From: Amycolatopsis antarctica
Lineage (GTDB): Bacteria; Actinomycetota; Actinomycetes; Mycobacteriales; Pseudonocardiaceae
Assembly: GCF_002262875.1 (NCBI RefSeq)
Contig: NZ_NKYE01000019.1
Coordinates: 79,340-143,339, forward strand
DNA: 64,000 bases
Direction of reading: 5' to 3'
Shown: positions 27,321 to 35,756 of the stretch, in pieces
Layout of the letters: the number at the start of each line of letters is the position of its first letter
Position numbering within the stretch: position 1 is the stretch's first letter
Translations under genes and position numbers: made by a program
Notes under the pieces: model-generated
What the model saw: the letters and a program-made list of their open reading frames with translations, nothing else
What the model was told of the DNA's origin: nothing
Database searches by the model: none

Positions 27321-27369
27321 GCCTTCGAGCGTCCCCCACGTACGCGCAGGTAGCAAGCGCTGCCCGGCC

Positions 27370-28044
27370 TCAATGCCCGGTGGACGGTACTTCGTCCGGC
27401 GCGCCCCAGACCCGCGTCACGACGGCGCGGCAGCGGGCCAGGTCCGGGCCGGGGCCGGAATCCGCGCAGCCCAGCGCCCGCATGGCGAGTTCGGCGTAGT
27501 GCCCGGCGAGCTGTTCCAGCGAGAGCGCGCCGCGCGGCGAGTACCAGCGCGCCACCCCGCTGCACATCTCCAGCAACGCCAGCCGGGTCACCGCGGGCTC
27601 GCCGGGGTGGAACGCGCCGGCCCGGACGCCCTCGTCGATCGTCTCCGCCCACAGCAGTTCGTAGGCATCGCGCAGTTCCACCACCCCGCGCCGGGTTTCC
27701 GGCGACAGCGCGCGAACCTCGTTGTCCACCACCTGGGTCTCCTCCGGCCGCACGGCGTGCGCGATGACGTGCACGACGACCAGCCTGCCCAGCCGTTCCC
27801 GCGGGTCGGCGACCCCGGCCACGGCCAGCCGCGCACCGGTGAGCAGGTGGCCGAGGCACTCCGTCATGATCCCGGCGAGGAGCTGCTCCTTGGTCCCCAT
27901 GTAGTGGTAGAGGCTGGCCGAGGACAGTTCCGCCTCGGTGGCAAGGTCGCGGATGCCGGTGCCGTGGAAACCCTTGGCGGCGAACAGCTTCACCGCCGCC
28001 TTGCGGACGCGCTCGCCGCTCGGCCCTCGGTCGGTCACCGCCAC
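27370..28044 (-). CDS. TetR-family regulator of the CoA ligase/hydratase operon
   Basis: A 224-residue repressor. The helix-turn-helix covers about residues 10-56 (KLFAAKGFHGTGIRDLATEA, then SSASLYHYMGTKEQLL) and the C-terminal ligand domain resembles those of lipid-responsive KstR2-type regulators. It is last in a three-gene operon, overlapping the end of the CoA ligase gene by 10 bp. The perfect palindrome upstream of the operon (30407-30426) is the likely operator, and an acyl-CoA the likely inducer (inference). Confidence 0.88.
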   Translation of the reverse strand: MAVTDRGPSGERVRKAAVKLFAAKGFHGTGIRDLATEAELSSASLYHYMGTKEQLLAGIMTECLGHLLTGARLAVAGVADPRERLGRLVVVHVIAHAVRPEETQVVDNEVRALSPETRRGVVELRDAYELLWAETIDEGVRAGAFHPGEPAVTRLALLEMCSGVARWYSPRGALSLEQLAGHYAELAMRALGCADSGPGPDLARCRAVVTRVWGAPDEVPSTGH

Positions 28045-29579
28045 CTGCCGTTCGCCCGGTCGTAGGTTCCGGCGAGCGGGTCCGCCGCGGCGCGCAGTTC
28101 GCCCTTGGCCACCCGTTCCGACGGGGTCAGCGGCAGCGCGTCCGCGTAGGCCCAGAAGCGCGGGACCTTGAAGTAGGCGAGCTTCGTCGCGCAGAACTCG
28201 GCCAGGGTGGCGGGCGGGGTGTCCTCGGCGGTGTGGCCGTCCAGCACGACGTACGCCTTGATCTCCTCGCCGCGGACCTCGTCCGGCACGGCGACGACGG
28301 CGGCCAGCCGGACGGCGGGGTGCAGCAGCAGGGCCCGCTCCACCTCGTCCGCGGACACGTTCTCGCCGCTGCGCCGGATCATGTCCTTCGTCCGGCCGAC
28401 GAAGAACACCCGGCCGTCCTCGTCCATGGTGGCCAGGTCGCCGGTGTGGAACCAGCCGCCGCGGAACGCCCTCGCGGTCGCCTCGGGATCGTCGTGGTAG
28501 CCGTGCATCAGGCCGATCCCGCGCAGCACCAGCTCGCCGGTTTCCCCGCGTGGCAAGGGTTTCCCCTCGTCGTCGACGATCATCGCCTCACGGTCGCGCA
28601 GCGGCGTGCCGATGCAGCCGGAGCCGACCGCGGCGTCGTGGTCCGCTTCGGACACCCGCAGATCGCTGCCCGTCTCGGTCATCCCGAACGCCTCGTACCA
28701 CGGCACACCCCAGCGGGCCTCCAGTTCGCCATGCAGCTCCCGCGGGATCGCCGACGCGCTGATCGCCCGTACCCGGTGCCGGGTGTCCTCGGCCGCCGGG
28801 GGCTGCCGCAGCAGCAGGGTGGGCATCATGCCCAGGCAGTAGAACCAGGTGACCTGGTGCTGGCGAACCTTGGCCCAGAACGTCGACGGGTGGAAGCGGT
28901 CCAGCACCACCAGCGTCGCCCCGGAGGCCAGTCCGAGAGCGACGTTCCACTGTGGATCGATGTAGTGGAACGGTTGCGCGGTCAGCATCGTGTCGTCCGA
29001 GGCGAGCGAGGGGAATCCGTCGACCAGGCCGTTCGCCAGTGTCGTCCAGTACCGGTGCGGCAGCACGCAGCCCTTCGGGGCGCCGGTGGTGCCGGAGGTG
29101 TACTGGATGTTGACCGGGCGTTCGGCGACCGTGTGGAACTCCGGCGGCTCGCGGTCCGGCACCAGCTCCGCCAGCTCGGCCGGGGTGAGCACCCGTTCGA
29201 CGGCGGTGTCCGGGGCGATGGTGGTGAGCAGCTCGGTGAACTCCGCGTCCGCGACGGCGAAACGGGCCCCGGAGTGGGTCAGCACGTGCGCGCCGTCGAG
29301 CTCCCGGTAGCCGGTGTTGACCGGCACCAGTATCGCGCCGATCTTGCCGAGTGCCAGCCACAGCAAGGGAAACTCCGGCACGTTGCGCAACATCACCGCG
29401 ACCCGGTCGCCGCCGGCCACGCCGAGTTCGCCCAGCGCGAGAGCCAGTTCCCCGCTGCGCCGGTCCACCTCGGCGAAGGTCAGCCGCTCACCGGTCGCGT
29501 CGAACACCCAGGCGAGCCGGTCCGGCCAGGTCCGGGCGGCACGTCCGAGCAGGGCGACCAGGTCGCTCGGCGCCGTCAT
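28035..29579 (-). CDS. AMP-forming acyl-CoA ligase (CaiC-like)
   Basis: Activates an organic acid to its CoA thioester. The 514-residue enzyme has IQYTSGTTGAPKGCVLPHRY, FGMTETGSDLRVS, GGWFHTGDLATMDEDG and GRTKDMIRRSGENVSADEVE, with the C-terminal catalytic lysine in TPSERVAKGELR. The layout is closest to crotonobetaine/carnitine- or cyclohexanecarboxylate-CoA ligases. It is translationally coupled to the enoyl-CoA hydratase (ATGA) and followed by tetR. Together they suggest catabolism of one acid, which cannot be named from the sequence. Confidence 0.88.
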   Translation of the reverse strand: MTAPSDLVALLGRAARTWPDRLAWVFDATGERLTFAEVDRRSGELALALGELGVAGGDRVAVMLRNVPEFPLLWLALGKIGAILVPVNTGYRELDGAHVLTHSGARFAVADAEFTELLTTIAPDTAVERVLTPAELAELVPDREPPEFHTVAERPVNIQYTSGTTGAPKGCVLPHRYWTTLANGLVDGFPSLASDDTMLTAQPFHYIDPQWNVALGLASGATLVVLDRFHPSTFWAKVRQHQVTWFYCLGMMPTLLLRQPPAAEDTRHRVRAISASAIPRELHGELEARWGVPWYEAFGMTETGSDLRVSEADHDAAVGSGCIGTPLRDREAMIVDDEGKPLPRGETGELVLRGIGLMHGYHDDPEATARAFRGGWFHTGDLATMDEDGRVFFVGRTKDMIRRSGENVSADEVERALLLHPAVRLAAVVAVPDEVRGEEIKAYVVLDGHTAEDTPPATLAEFCATKLAYFKVPRFWAYADALPLTPSERVAKGELRAAADPLAGTYDRANGRWR

Positions 29580-30388
29580 CGCCCTGCCTTGTCGCGGGAG
29601 CGGAACTCCGCCGTGGACGCGGCCACCTCGGCACTGTGCTCGGTGACCAGCGCGTGGCTCACCTCCAGCTCCAGCGCCGGTTCGACGGCCGAGTCGATGC
29701 CCTGGTCCACCGCGCGCTTGGCGAGCGTGGCCGCCCCGGCCGGACGGGCGGCGAGCGTGCTCGCCCAGGTCATCGCGCTCTCCATCAGCGCGTGCGCGGG
29801 CACGACGTGGTTCACCAGGCCGAGCCGGTCGGCCAGCGGGGCGTCGATCTTCTCGCCCAGCAGCAGCAGTTCCTTCGCCTTGTGCGGGCCGACCAGCAGC
29901 GGCAGCAGCCGGGACGCGGCACCGGTGACGCTCAGGCCGAGACCGACCTCGGGAAAGCGGAAGACGGCGTCGTCGGCGGCCAGCACCAGGTCGCAGCCGA
30001 GCGCGAACTCCGCGCCCGCGCCGATCGCGTAGCCGTGCACGGCGGCGATCACCGGCTGGGGGAGTGCGCGCAGCTTGCGGGTGACGTCCTGCAGGCGCTC
30101 CAGACGGTCCCGCGAGTCGCCTGCGGGCGTCGGCTCCTTGAGGTCGTGGCCCGCGCAGAACGCCCTGCCGCGCCCGGCCAGGATCACCGCTCCCGCTCCT
30201 GATCGGCCCGCCGCGTCGAGCGCGTCGAGGAGGTCGTCCACGAGGGCGGCGGTGACGGCGTTGAGCCGTTCCGGCCGGTTCAGCCAGACGAGCGCGACGC
30301 CGTCGTCCACGGCGAGCTCGACGGTGCCGGAACCGGTGCCGGAGACCGTGCCGGAATCGGCAGGGGGGTCCGCTGGGATGCCTGTCAT
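29576..30388 (-). CDS. Enoyl-CoA hydratase/isomerase family protein
   Basis: Crotonase-fold enzyme acting on an acyl-CoA. The 270-residue protein has RPERLNAVTAALVDDLL, the CoA and oxyanion-hole motif GRGRAFCAGHDLKE, HGYAIGAGAEFALGCDLVLA, and FRFPEVGLGLSVTGAASRLLP. It is the first gene of the operon, divergent from the amidohydrolase gene across a 60-bp gap that holds the palindromic operator. Exact reaction (hydratase, isomerase or hydrolase) is not certain. Confidence 0.86.
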   Translation of the reverse strand: MTGIPADPPADSGTVSGTGSGTVELAVDDGVALVWLNRPERLNAVTAALVDDLLDALDAAGRSGAGAVILAGRGRAFCAGHDLKEPTPAGDSRDRLERLQDVTRKLRALPQPVIAAVHGYAIGAGAEFALGCDLVLAADDAVFRFPEVGLGLSVTGAASRLLPLLVGPHKAKELLLLGEKIDAPLADRLGLVNHVVPAHALMESAMTWASTLAARPAGAATLAKRAVDQGIDSAVEPALELEVSHALVTEHSAEVAASTAEFRSRDKAGR

Positions 30389-30406
30389 GACGCCGAGCCT
30401 AGACGA

Positions 30407-30426
30407 GCTATCGATCGATCGATAGC
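30407..30426. promoter_or_regulatory. 20-bp perfect palindrome, likely TetR operator
   Basis: GCTATCGATCGATCGATAGC is perfectly self-complementary and sits between the divergent hydratase and amidohydrolase genes, 19 bp from the first start and 22 bp from the second. The operon it precedes ends in a tetR gene, so it is the probable binding site and may control both directions. Confidence 0.72.
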
Positions 30427-30448
30427 CTTAAGTTCGAGGAGGTCGGCG

Positions 30449-32056
30449 ATGCGGGTGGACGCGGTGTTCGAGAACGCGCGGGTGCGCACGCCCGGCGGGG
30501 TGGTGACGGCGCTGGCCGTGCTGCACGGCCGGATCGTGGCACTCGGCGAGGAGGCGGCCGGGCTGTCCGCCGCGCGGCGGGTGGATCTCGCCGGGGCGAG
30601 CGTGGTCCCCGGTTTCCACGACGCGCACAACCACATGGCCTGGTTCGGCATGAGCCTGGACGAGGTGCCGCTCGGTTCCGCCGCCTGCGCGAGCGTCGAG
30701 GACGTCTACGAGGCCGTCGCCCGCCGTGCGGCCCAGCAGCCCACCGGTAGCTGGGTGGTGGGCAGCGGCTACGACCAGAACCGGCTCATCGGCGGGCATC
30801 CCACCCGTCACGGCCTCGACCGTGCCGCGCCGGGGCACCACGTCCGGCTCAAGCACACCTCCGGCCACATGACCGTGGTCAACTCCCGGGTACTGGACAA
30901 GCTCGACCTCGCGGGAGTGCCCGTCGGCGGCGACGTGGTGCGCGACGCGGAGGGCTCACCCACCGGTCTGCTGCGCGAGCAGGCACAACTGCTGCTGCGC
31001 CCGCTGATCTACCCGACGCCGATCGAGTCGGTGGCCCGTGGCATCGCCAACGCGGGCAGGCGCTACCTGTCCGAGGGGATCACCAGCGTCCAGGAGGCGG
31101 GGATCGGCGGCGGGCTGGTCGGTGAGACCCCCGGTGAGGCCGCCGCCTACCAGCTCGCCAGGCAGCGCGGCCGGCTTCACGTCCGCACCACGCTGATGGT
31201 GGCCGCGAGCGTGCTGCACGACCTCGACCACGACGAGAGCGACGACGTCCGCTTCGGCCTGGACCTGGGCCTGCGCAGCGGCTTCGGGGACGACTGGCTG
31301 CGGATCGGGCCGATGAAACTCTTCGCCGACGGTTCGCTGATCGGCCGCACCTGCGCCATGCACGAGGACTTCGCGGGCGACCCCGGCAATCGCGGCTACT
31401 TCCAGGTGCCCGAGGACGAACTGGCCACCACCATCGCCCGCGCCCACCGGTCGGGCTGGCAGATCGCCACCCACGCCATCGGCGACCGCGCGGTCAGCGT
31501 GGTGCTCGACGCCTACGCCGCCGCACTGGCGGCGCATCCGAGGGACGATCACCGGCACCGGATCGAGCACGCCGCCGTCGTGTCCGAGGCCGAGGTACGC
31601 AGGATGGCCGGGCTCGGGCTGATTCCCGTGCCGCAGGGCCGTTTCGTGAACGAGATCGGTGACGGGATGCGGGCCGCGCTCGGCCCCGCGCGGGAGGAAT
31701 CCTGTTACCGGCAGCGTAGTTTCCTCGACGCCGGCTGTGTGCTGCCGGGCAGCTCCGACCGTCCGGTGGTGGACGGCGCGCCGCTGCTCGGCATGGCCGA
31801 CCTGGTGCGCAGGCGGACCTCGTCCGGGGTGCCGCTGGCGCCCGGCGAGGCACTGACCGCGGAACAGGCCCTGCGCGCCTACACCGAGGGCTCGGCCCAC
31901 GCCGCGTTCCGCGAGCACGACCTCGGCACGCTGGAGGTCGGCAAGCTGGCCGACTTCGTCGCGCTCGCCGCCGATCCCGCCGACGAGGCGAACCTCGACG
32001 GCAACCGTGTGCTGGGCACCGTCGTCGGTGGCGTACTGGCGTACGAGGCCCCGTGA
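30449..32056 (+). CDS. Amidohydrolase family protein (YtcJ-like)
   Basis: A 535-residue metal-dependent hydrolase of the amidohydrolase_3 type. Metal-binding motifs are FHDAHNHM (HxxHxH-like), ATHAIGDRA and RIEHAAVVS, with a late Asp in GSSDRPVVDGAPLLG; the tail LEVGKLADFVALAADP is the usual beta-sandwich closure. No signal peptide. Physiological substrates of YtcJ-like proteins are mostly unknown. It is divergent from the CoA-ligase operon and may share its operator, which could link the two in breakdown of an amide or ester. Confidence 0.86.
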   Translation: MRVDAVFENARVRTPGGVVTALAVLHGRIVALGEEAAGLSAARRVDLAGASVVPGFHDAHNHMAWFGMSLDEVPLGSAACASVEDVYEAVARRAAQQPTGSWVVGSGYDQNRLIGGHPTRHGLDRAAPGHHVRLKHTSGHMTVVNSRVLDKLDLAGVPVGGDVVRDAEGSPTGLLREQAQLLLRPLIYPTPIESVARGIANAGRRYLSEGITSVQEAGIGGGLVGETPGEAAAYQLARQRGRLHVRTTLMVAASVLHDLDHDESDDVRFGLDLGLRSGFGDDWLRIGPMKLFADGSLIGRTCAMHEDFAGDPGNRGYFQVPEDELATTIARAHRSGWQIATHAIGDRAVSVVLDAYAAALAAHPRDDHRHRIEHAAVVSEAEVRRMAGLGLIPVPQGRFVNEIGDGMRAALGPAREESCYRQRSFLDAGCVLPGSSDRPVVDGAPLLGMADLVRRRTSSGVPLAPGEALTAEQALRAYTEGSAHAAFREHDLGTLEVGKLADFVALAADPADEANLDGNRVLGTVVGGVLAYEAP

Positions 32057-32087
32057 ACCGATCCATGCGACGAAGGGAAACCCGCTG

Positions 32088-32531
32088 ATGCCGGTGCGTG
32101 ACGCCGTGGCGAGTGATGTCGACGAGATCTGCTCCCTCATCGAGGAGCACGCCGTCTACGAGGGAAAGAACGATCTGAAGCTGGACCGGGAGCAGATGGG
32201 CAGGCATCTCTTCGGTGCCGAGCCGAAGGCGTGGGTGCTGCTCGCCGAGGCCCCGGACGCTCCCGGCGTCGTGGCCGGTTTCGCCTTCTGCTGCTGGAAC
32301 TTCTCCACCTGGGAGGCCCGGCCCGGCATCTGGCTCGACGACATCTTCATCCGCCCCGAGCACCGCAGGCACGGTCTCGGGCGGGAACTGCTGGCGGAAC
32401 TGCGCGGCCGTACCGACGGCCGGGTGGAGTGGGAGATGCAGGCGGACAACGAGAAGGCGGCCGCGTTCTACGCCGGTCTCGGCGCGAAGACCGTGGACGG
32501 CTGGCTCCAGTACCGCTGGCTGCCCGGCTAG
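32088..32531 (+). CDS. GNAT-family N-acetyltransferase
   Basis: A 147-residue acetyl-CoA-dependent acyltransferase. The acetyl-CoA-binding motif A is IWLDDIFIRPEHRRHGLGRE (R-x-x-G-x-G/A), and EADNEKAA-like QADNEKAAAFYAGLGAKTVD closes the fold. The architecture resembles diamine/thialysine acetyltransferases (YIEEHAVYEGKNDL-like start, FYAGLGA end), but the substrate is unproven. ATG at 32088 follows a GAAGGGA site. Confidence 0.85.
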   Translation: MPVRDAVASDVDEICSLIEEHAVYEGKNDLKLDREQMGRHLFGAEPKAWVLLAEAPDAPGVVAGFAFCCWNFSTWEARPGIWLDDIFIRPEHRRHGLGRELLAELRGRTDGRVEWEMQADNEKAAAFYAGLGAKTVDGWLQYRWLPG

Positions 32532-32556
32532 GCGGGCGGACCGTATCGTAGGCGGC

Positions 32557-33240
32557 ATGGTTGACAGCCCGCAGCGACGATCGTCGTCGATCGAGGACTA
32601 CGTCCGGGCCATCTATGGCCTGGCGGAGCGCGGCGAGGAGGTCACCAACACGACGCTGGCCACCAGGATGGACGTGAGCCCCTCCTCGGCGTCCGGAATG
32701 GTCACCAAGCTGTCGCAGCAGGGACTCGTCGCGCATGTGCCGTACCGCGGCATCGGGCTGACCACCGAGGGCAGGCTGCTGGCCCGCGGGGTGCTGCGCA
32801 GGCACCGGCTGATCGAGTCGTACCTGGTCTCGGAGCTGGACTACACCTGGGACGAGGTGCACGCCGAGGCGGACGCGCTGGAGCATGTCGTGTCCGATCT
32901 GCTGGTCGAACGCATCGCGGAGAAGCTCGGCAATCCGGTCCGCGATCCGCACGGCGACCCGATCCCGGCCGAGGACGGCAGCATCGAGGAAGTCTCCACC
33001 CGGCTGCTCGACGAGCTGGATCCCGGCTCGGTCGGCGAGATCGTCCGGGTCTGGGACACCGACCCGGAACTGTTGCGCTACCTGACCGAGCGAGCGATCG
33101 GTCTCGGTGAACGGATCGAGGTTGTCGAACGCCAGCCCTTCGGCGGGCCGATCGTGGTGAAGGTCGGTGCCCCGCCGGACAGTGCGACGCACGCTCTCGG
33201 TAAGGAGATCGCCCAGGCGTTGTCGGTGGCCCTGCTCTGA
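32557..33240 (+). CDS. DtxR-family metalloregulator, MntR/SirR-like
   Basis: A 227-residue metal-dependent repressor with an N-terminal winged helix (VTNTTLATRMDVSPSSASGM), a dimerisation/metal domain (RRHRLIESYLVSELDYTWDE, then EADALEHVVSDLLVERI) and a C-terminal SH3-like domain. In IdeR/DtxR the metal-site residue before LEH is Cys; here that position is Asp, as in manganese-sensing MntR proteins, so manganese is the more likely co-repressor. It is therefore probably not the regulator of the iron box at 18.56 kb. Confidence 0.85.
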   Translation: MVDSPQRRSSSIEDYVRAIYGLAERGEEVTNTTLATRMDVSPSSASGMVTKLSQQGLVAHVPYRGIGLTTEGRLLARGVLRRHRLIESYLVSELDYTWDEVHAEADALEHVVSDLLVERIAEKLGNPVRDPHGDPIPAEDGSIEEVSTRLLDELDPGSVGEIVRVWDTDPELLRYLTERAIGLGERIEVVERQPFGGPIVVKVGAPPDSATHALGKEIAQALSVALL

Positions 33241-33636
33241 ACCGGTGTTCTCCGGAGCGTGTACGTCCGGCCACGGCCCGCGTGAACGTTGCCCCGGCAC
33301 GGGCAGGCTGCCCTCGCGGGCAGCGAAACCTGTCCGTACGTCCTTGATCCACCGGCCGGTCACCGGCGGGGTGTTCGGCTCCGGAATCGGCGTTCGGCTA
33401 TCTCCTCCTCGCAGGTAGCGGCAATTTCCGGGCTGTGCGAGTGAGCGCCGCAACCGTCCTTTCCGGCTTTTTCCGCGGTTGCCCGTCGCGGGACGGGGGC
33501 CTAACGTCGGGCGGGCAATGGAACGAGTCGGCAGCCCGAATTCACTTCGGTTCCACGGACAATCGCGGTGGCATTGTTCCGGCCGCGTCCGCTGTCGTTC
33601 GTTCACGCGCACAATGCGGAAAAACTGGAGTACCTG
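33241..33636. other. Intergenic region before the small secreted protein gene
   Basis: 396 bp with no credible gene. It contains one good sigma-70-type promoter (33479-33507) reading into the small secreted protein gene, which implies a 5' untranslated leader of about 120 nt. Nothing else was recognised. Confidence 0.5.
33479..33507 (+). promoter_or_regulatory. Sigma-70-type promoter
   Basis: TTGCCC, a 17-bp spacer and TAACGT, reading towards the small secreted protein gene about 130 bp downstream. Confidence 0.55.
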
Positions 33637-33888
33637 ATGAAGTCTTTGCGTTCTCGCGCCGTTCTCGGTCTCGCTCTCGGCGCTGCGATCGTCGCCGCGC
33701 CGCTGACCGCGGGTGTGGCCGCCGCCCAAGCTCCGACCTGGGCTGTCGGTGGTGGTGGATACGACTCCAAGACGGAATGCGAGGAGGATGGACGGGCGAT
33801 CATGGACGAGCCCAAGAACGGTGTCCTCGACTTCAGGTGTGTTCAGGACGGCGACTCGTGGACGATCTGGGAGCTCAAGGAACGCTGA
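33637..33888 (+). CDS. Small secreted protein, 83 aa
   Basis: Not assigned to a family. A classical signal peptide spans about residues 1-31 (LGLALGAAIVAAPLTAG, cleavage after AAAQA). The mature part of about 52 residues starts APTWAVGGGGYDSKTECEED and has two cysteines that could form one disulfide, with a charged C-terminus. ATG at 33637 is chosen since the signal peptide begins there and GGAG lies upstream. It is monocistronic and bracketed by its own promoter and a strong terminator. Confidence 0.8.
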   Translation: MKSLRSRAVLGLALGAAIVAAPLTAGVAAAQAPTWAVGGGGYDSKTECEEDGRAIMDEPKNGVLDFRCVQDGDSWTIWELKER

Positions 33889-33900
33889 CCCTGAATCGCG

Positions 33901-33943
33901 GAAAAGTCCTTCGCTCCGGTGGTACCGGGACGGAGGACTTTTC
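33901..33943 (+). terminator. Intrinsic terminator after the small secreted protein gene
   Basis: A perfect 10-bp stem (GAAAAGTCCT and complement) with a 23-nt loop, followed by TTTTCT; one of the few U-rich terminators in the window. Confidence 0.85.
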
Positions 33944-34067
33944 TTTTCTCGCTGACGGCGCGCGGCTCGGCGGGTGAATTCGCTGGTCCGGGCCGAGTAT
34001 GACGTGGGCGGCACGGTGCCGCGACCGAGTCCGGTATCGCGACGGATTTCCCGGGAGCGCGGACAGG

Positions 34068-34874
34068 TCACATCGGCGGATCGTCCCCGGTGTCGGCGAA
34101 ACCGTACACAGTGGACAGATCGGCGACCGGTATCGTCCGGCCGGCGTGGCGGGAGGCGTCGCCGTCGGCCAGCAGCGCCAGTACCGCGCGGCCGCAGAAC
34201 TCGACCGAGTCCGTGCCCGGCGGCAGTGCCCCGCCGGTGGCGGCCAGGATCGCCTCGGTCCTGGTGAAACCCGGCGAAAGGGCCAGTGCGGTGACGCCGT
34301 GCGGGCGCAGATCGTGCGCGATCGTCTCGGCGAGCCTGCTGATCGAGGTCATCGCCAGGTCGTAGAAGACGTGCCCGCCGATGACGGTGCCCGGATCGCC
34401 CGCGTAGCCGGTGAGGACGGCAAGCCCGCGACGTTCGATCAGCAGCGGTGCCGCGTGCCAGGCGGCGACCAGATGGCTGCGCACGCCCACGTCGATCATG
34501 TTCCGCCAGTGTTCCAGCGGCAATGTCCAGAACGGACCGCCCGTGAAGGGCAGCGCGTTACCGTCGCAGGCGTTGGCGACGAGCAGGTCCAGGCCGCCGT
34601 GCTCGTCCGCGATCCGCCGGAACAGCGCCGCCACCGCCTCGTCGTCGGTGTGGTCGACCACCACCGCGATGCCGTTGCCACCCCGGCCGGTGACCTGTTC
34701 TGCGGTGTCCTCGACGGTTCCCGGCAGCTCGGAGTACCGCCGTCTCCGGGACTCGCGATCGGTGAGGTAGACGGTGGCGCCCGCTTCGCCGAGCACCAGC
34801 GCGATCCCGCGGCCGATGCCGCGGGCCGCGCCGGTGACCACGGCGACCGTCCCGGGGCCGGGCTCAGCGCGCAT
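34068..34874 (-). CDS. Short-chain dehydrogenase with atypical active site
   Basis: A 268-residue SDR-fold protein, similar in length and arrangement to the DHRS1-like group. The cofactor motif VTGAARGIGRGIALVLGEAG is intact and NAxDGN replaces the usual NNAG. At the catalytic position the sequence is FYDLAMTSISRLA, so the conserved lysine of YxxxK is Met. Either catalysis is altered or the protein is not a classical dehydrogenase. ATG at 34874 overlaps the end of the AHSA1 gene by 11 bp, making it third in the ArsR operon. Confidence 0.82.
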   Translation of the reverse strand: MRAEPGPGTVAVVTGAARGIGRGIALVLGEAGATVYLTDRESRRRRYSELPGTVEDTAEQVTGRGGNGIAVVVDHTDDEAVAALFRRIADEHGGLDLLVANACDGNALPFTGGPFWTLPLEHWRNMIDVGVRSHLVAAWHAAPLLIERRGLAVLTGYAGDPGTVIGGHVFYDLAMTSISRLAETIAHDLRPHGVTALALSPGFTRTEAILAATGGALPPGTDSVEFCGRAVLALLADGDASRHAGRTIPVADLSTVYGFADTGDDPPM

Positions 34875-35388
34875 CGGCCGGCGCCCCGGTGGCGATCGCG
34901 GCGTAGCGGTCCTCCAGCGCGGCGTACGCGACGAGGAAGCCAGGGTCCGCGCAGCCCCCGGCCGTACTGTCCACACCGGACAGATGGGCGCCGAGGTTGT
35001 CCAGGTGGACGTGCCAGCCGGCGCCGTACTGCACGGGGTCGACCGGAAGCCGGTCGTGGTCGAGGACGAGCAGGGTGCCGCCGGCGGTGTCCTGGAGCCG
35101 GAAACGCAGGCGGGACGGGCCTTCGCCGGTGTAGTCCCAGGTCATCGCGAACGTGTCCGGCGGATCCCAGGTGGTGACCGTGCAGGTGGCCGTCTCCGCC
35201 CCGTTCATCCGGAGCACGAACTCACCGTCCGCCGGAGTCCCCCGTTCGACGGGGGCGAGCCAGGCCCCGAGCCGCACCGGGTCGGTGAGGGCCTGCCAGA
35301 CGGTCTCCCTGGAGGCGGACAGGGTGCGTTCCAGATGTGCGGAACCGGTCGCGCGGTCGACGGTGCCGAGCGGGGACGTCGTGGTCAT
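34864..35388 (-). CDS. SRPBCC (AHSA1-like) protein
   Basis: A 174-residue START-like protein, probably binding a hydrophobic ligand in the cytoplasm. Family features include the start of the fold at LERTLSASRETVWQALTDPV, then LGAWLAP, TWDPPDTFAMTWDY and a final amphipathic helix with GWHVHLDNLGAHLSG. Its ATG overlaps the stop of arsR (ATGA). ArsR plus AHSA1 pairs are common in actinomycetes, and the SDR downstream is a third member here. The ligand is unknown. Confidence 0.87.
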   Translation of the reverse strand: MTTTSPLGTVDRATGSAHLERTLSASRETVWQALTDPVRLGAWLAPVERGTPADGEFVLRMNGAETATCTVTTWDPPDTFAMTWDYTGEGPSRLRFRLQDTAGGTLLVLDHDRLPVDPVQYGAGWHVHLDNLGAHLSGVDSTAGGCADPGFLVAYAALEDRYAAIATGAPADAR

Positions 35389-35711
35389 CGTTCCTCCGGG
35401 TGATCGTTGAGATGGTCCTCGAGCGCGTCGAGCCTGCCGCTCCAGAAGCGCTGCTGGCGGGTGGCCCATTCGGCGATGTCGAGCAGGGGGCGCCGGTTGA
35501 GGCGGTAGACGCGGCGCTGGGCCGCGACCGTGCTGCTGACCAGCCCGGTCTGCCGCAGCACCTTCAGGTGCCGGGAGGTGGCGGGCTGGCTGATGCCGAA
35601 CTCGGTACGGGTGAGGTCGGCCAGTTCGCCCGCCGTGGCCTCGCCGGTGCCGGCCAGTCGTTCGACGATGCTGCGGCGGACCGGGTCGGCCACGGCCTGG
35701 AAGGCGTCCAT
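35385..35711 (-). CDS. ArsR-family regulator
   Basis: A 108-residue winged-helix repressor: AFQAVADPVRRSIVERLAGT, the recognition region FGISQPATSRHLKVLRQTGL, and a wing with RVYRLNRRPLLDIAEW. It lacks the cysteine metal-binding motif of true ArsR, as expected of the ArsR group paired with AHSA1 proteins. ATG at 35711 is the likely start. It is first in the operon and probably autoregulated through the palindromes just upstream. Confidence 0.9.
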   Translation of the reverse strand: MDAFQAVADPVRRSIVERLAGTGEATAGELADLTRTEFGISQPATSRHLKVLRQTGLVSSTVAAQRRVYRLNRRPLLDIAEWATRQQRFWSGRLDALEDHLNDHPEER

Positions 35712-35741
35712 ACCTGTATGGAACACCGTAGTTATATAACT
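35708..35741. promoter_or_regulatory. Two palindromes at the arsR start, likely operator
   Basis: CCATACCTGTATGG (35708-35721, one mismatch) covers the arsR start codon, and AGTTATATAACT (35730-35741, perfect) lies just upstream in a local AT-rich patch. These fit binding by the ArsR protein over its own promoter. Confidence 0.55.
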
Positions 35742-35756
35742 GTCAAGCGAAATAAA

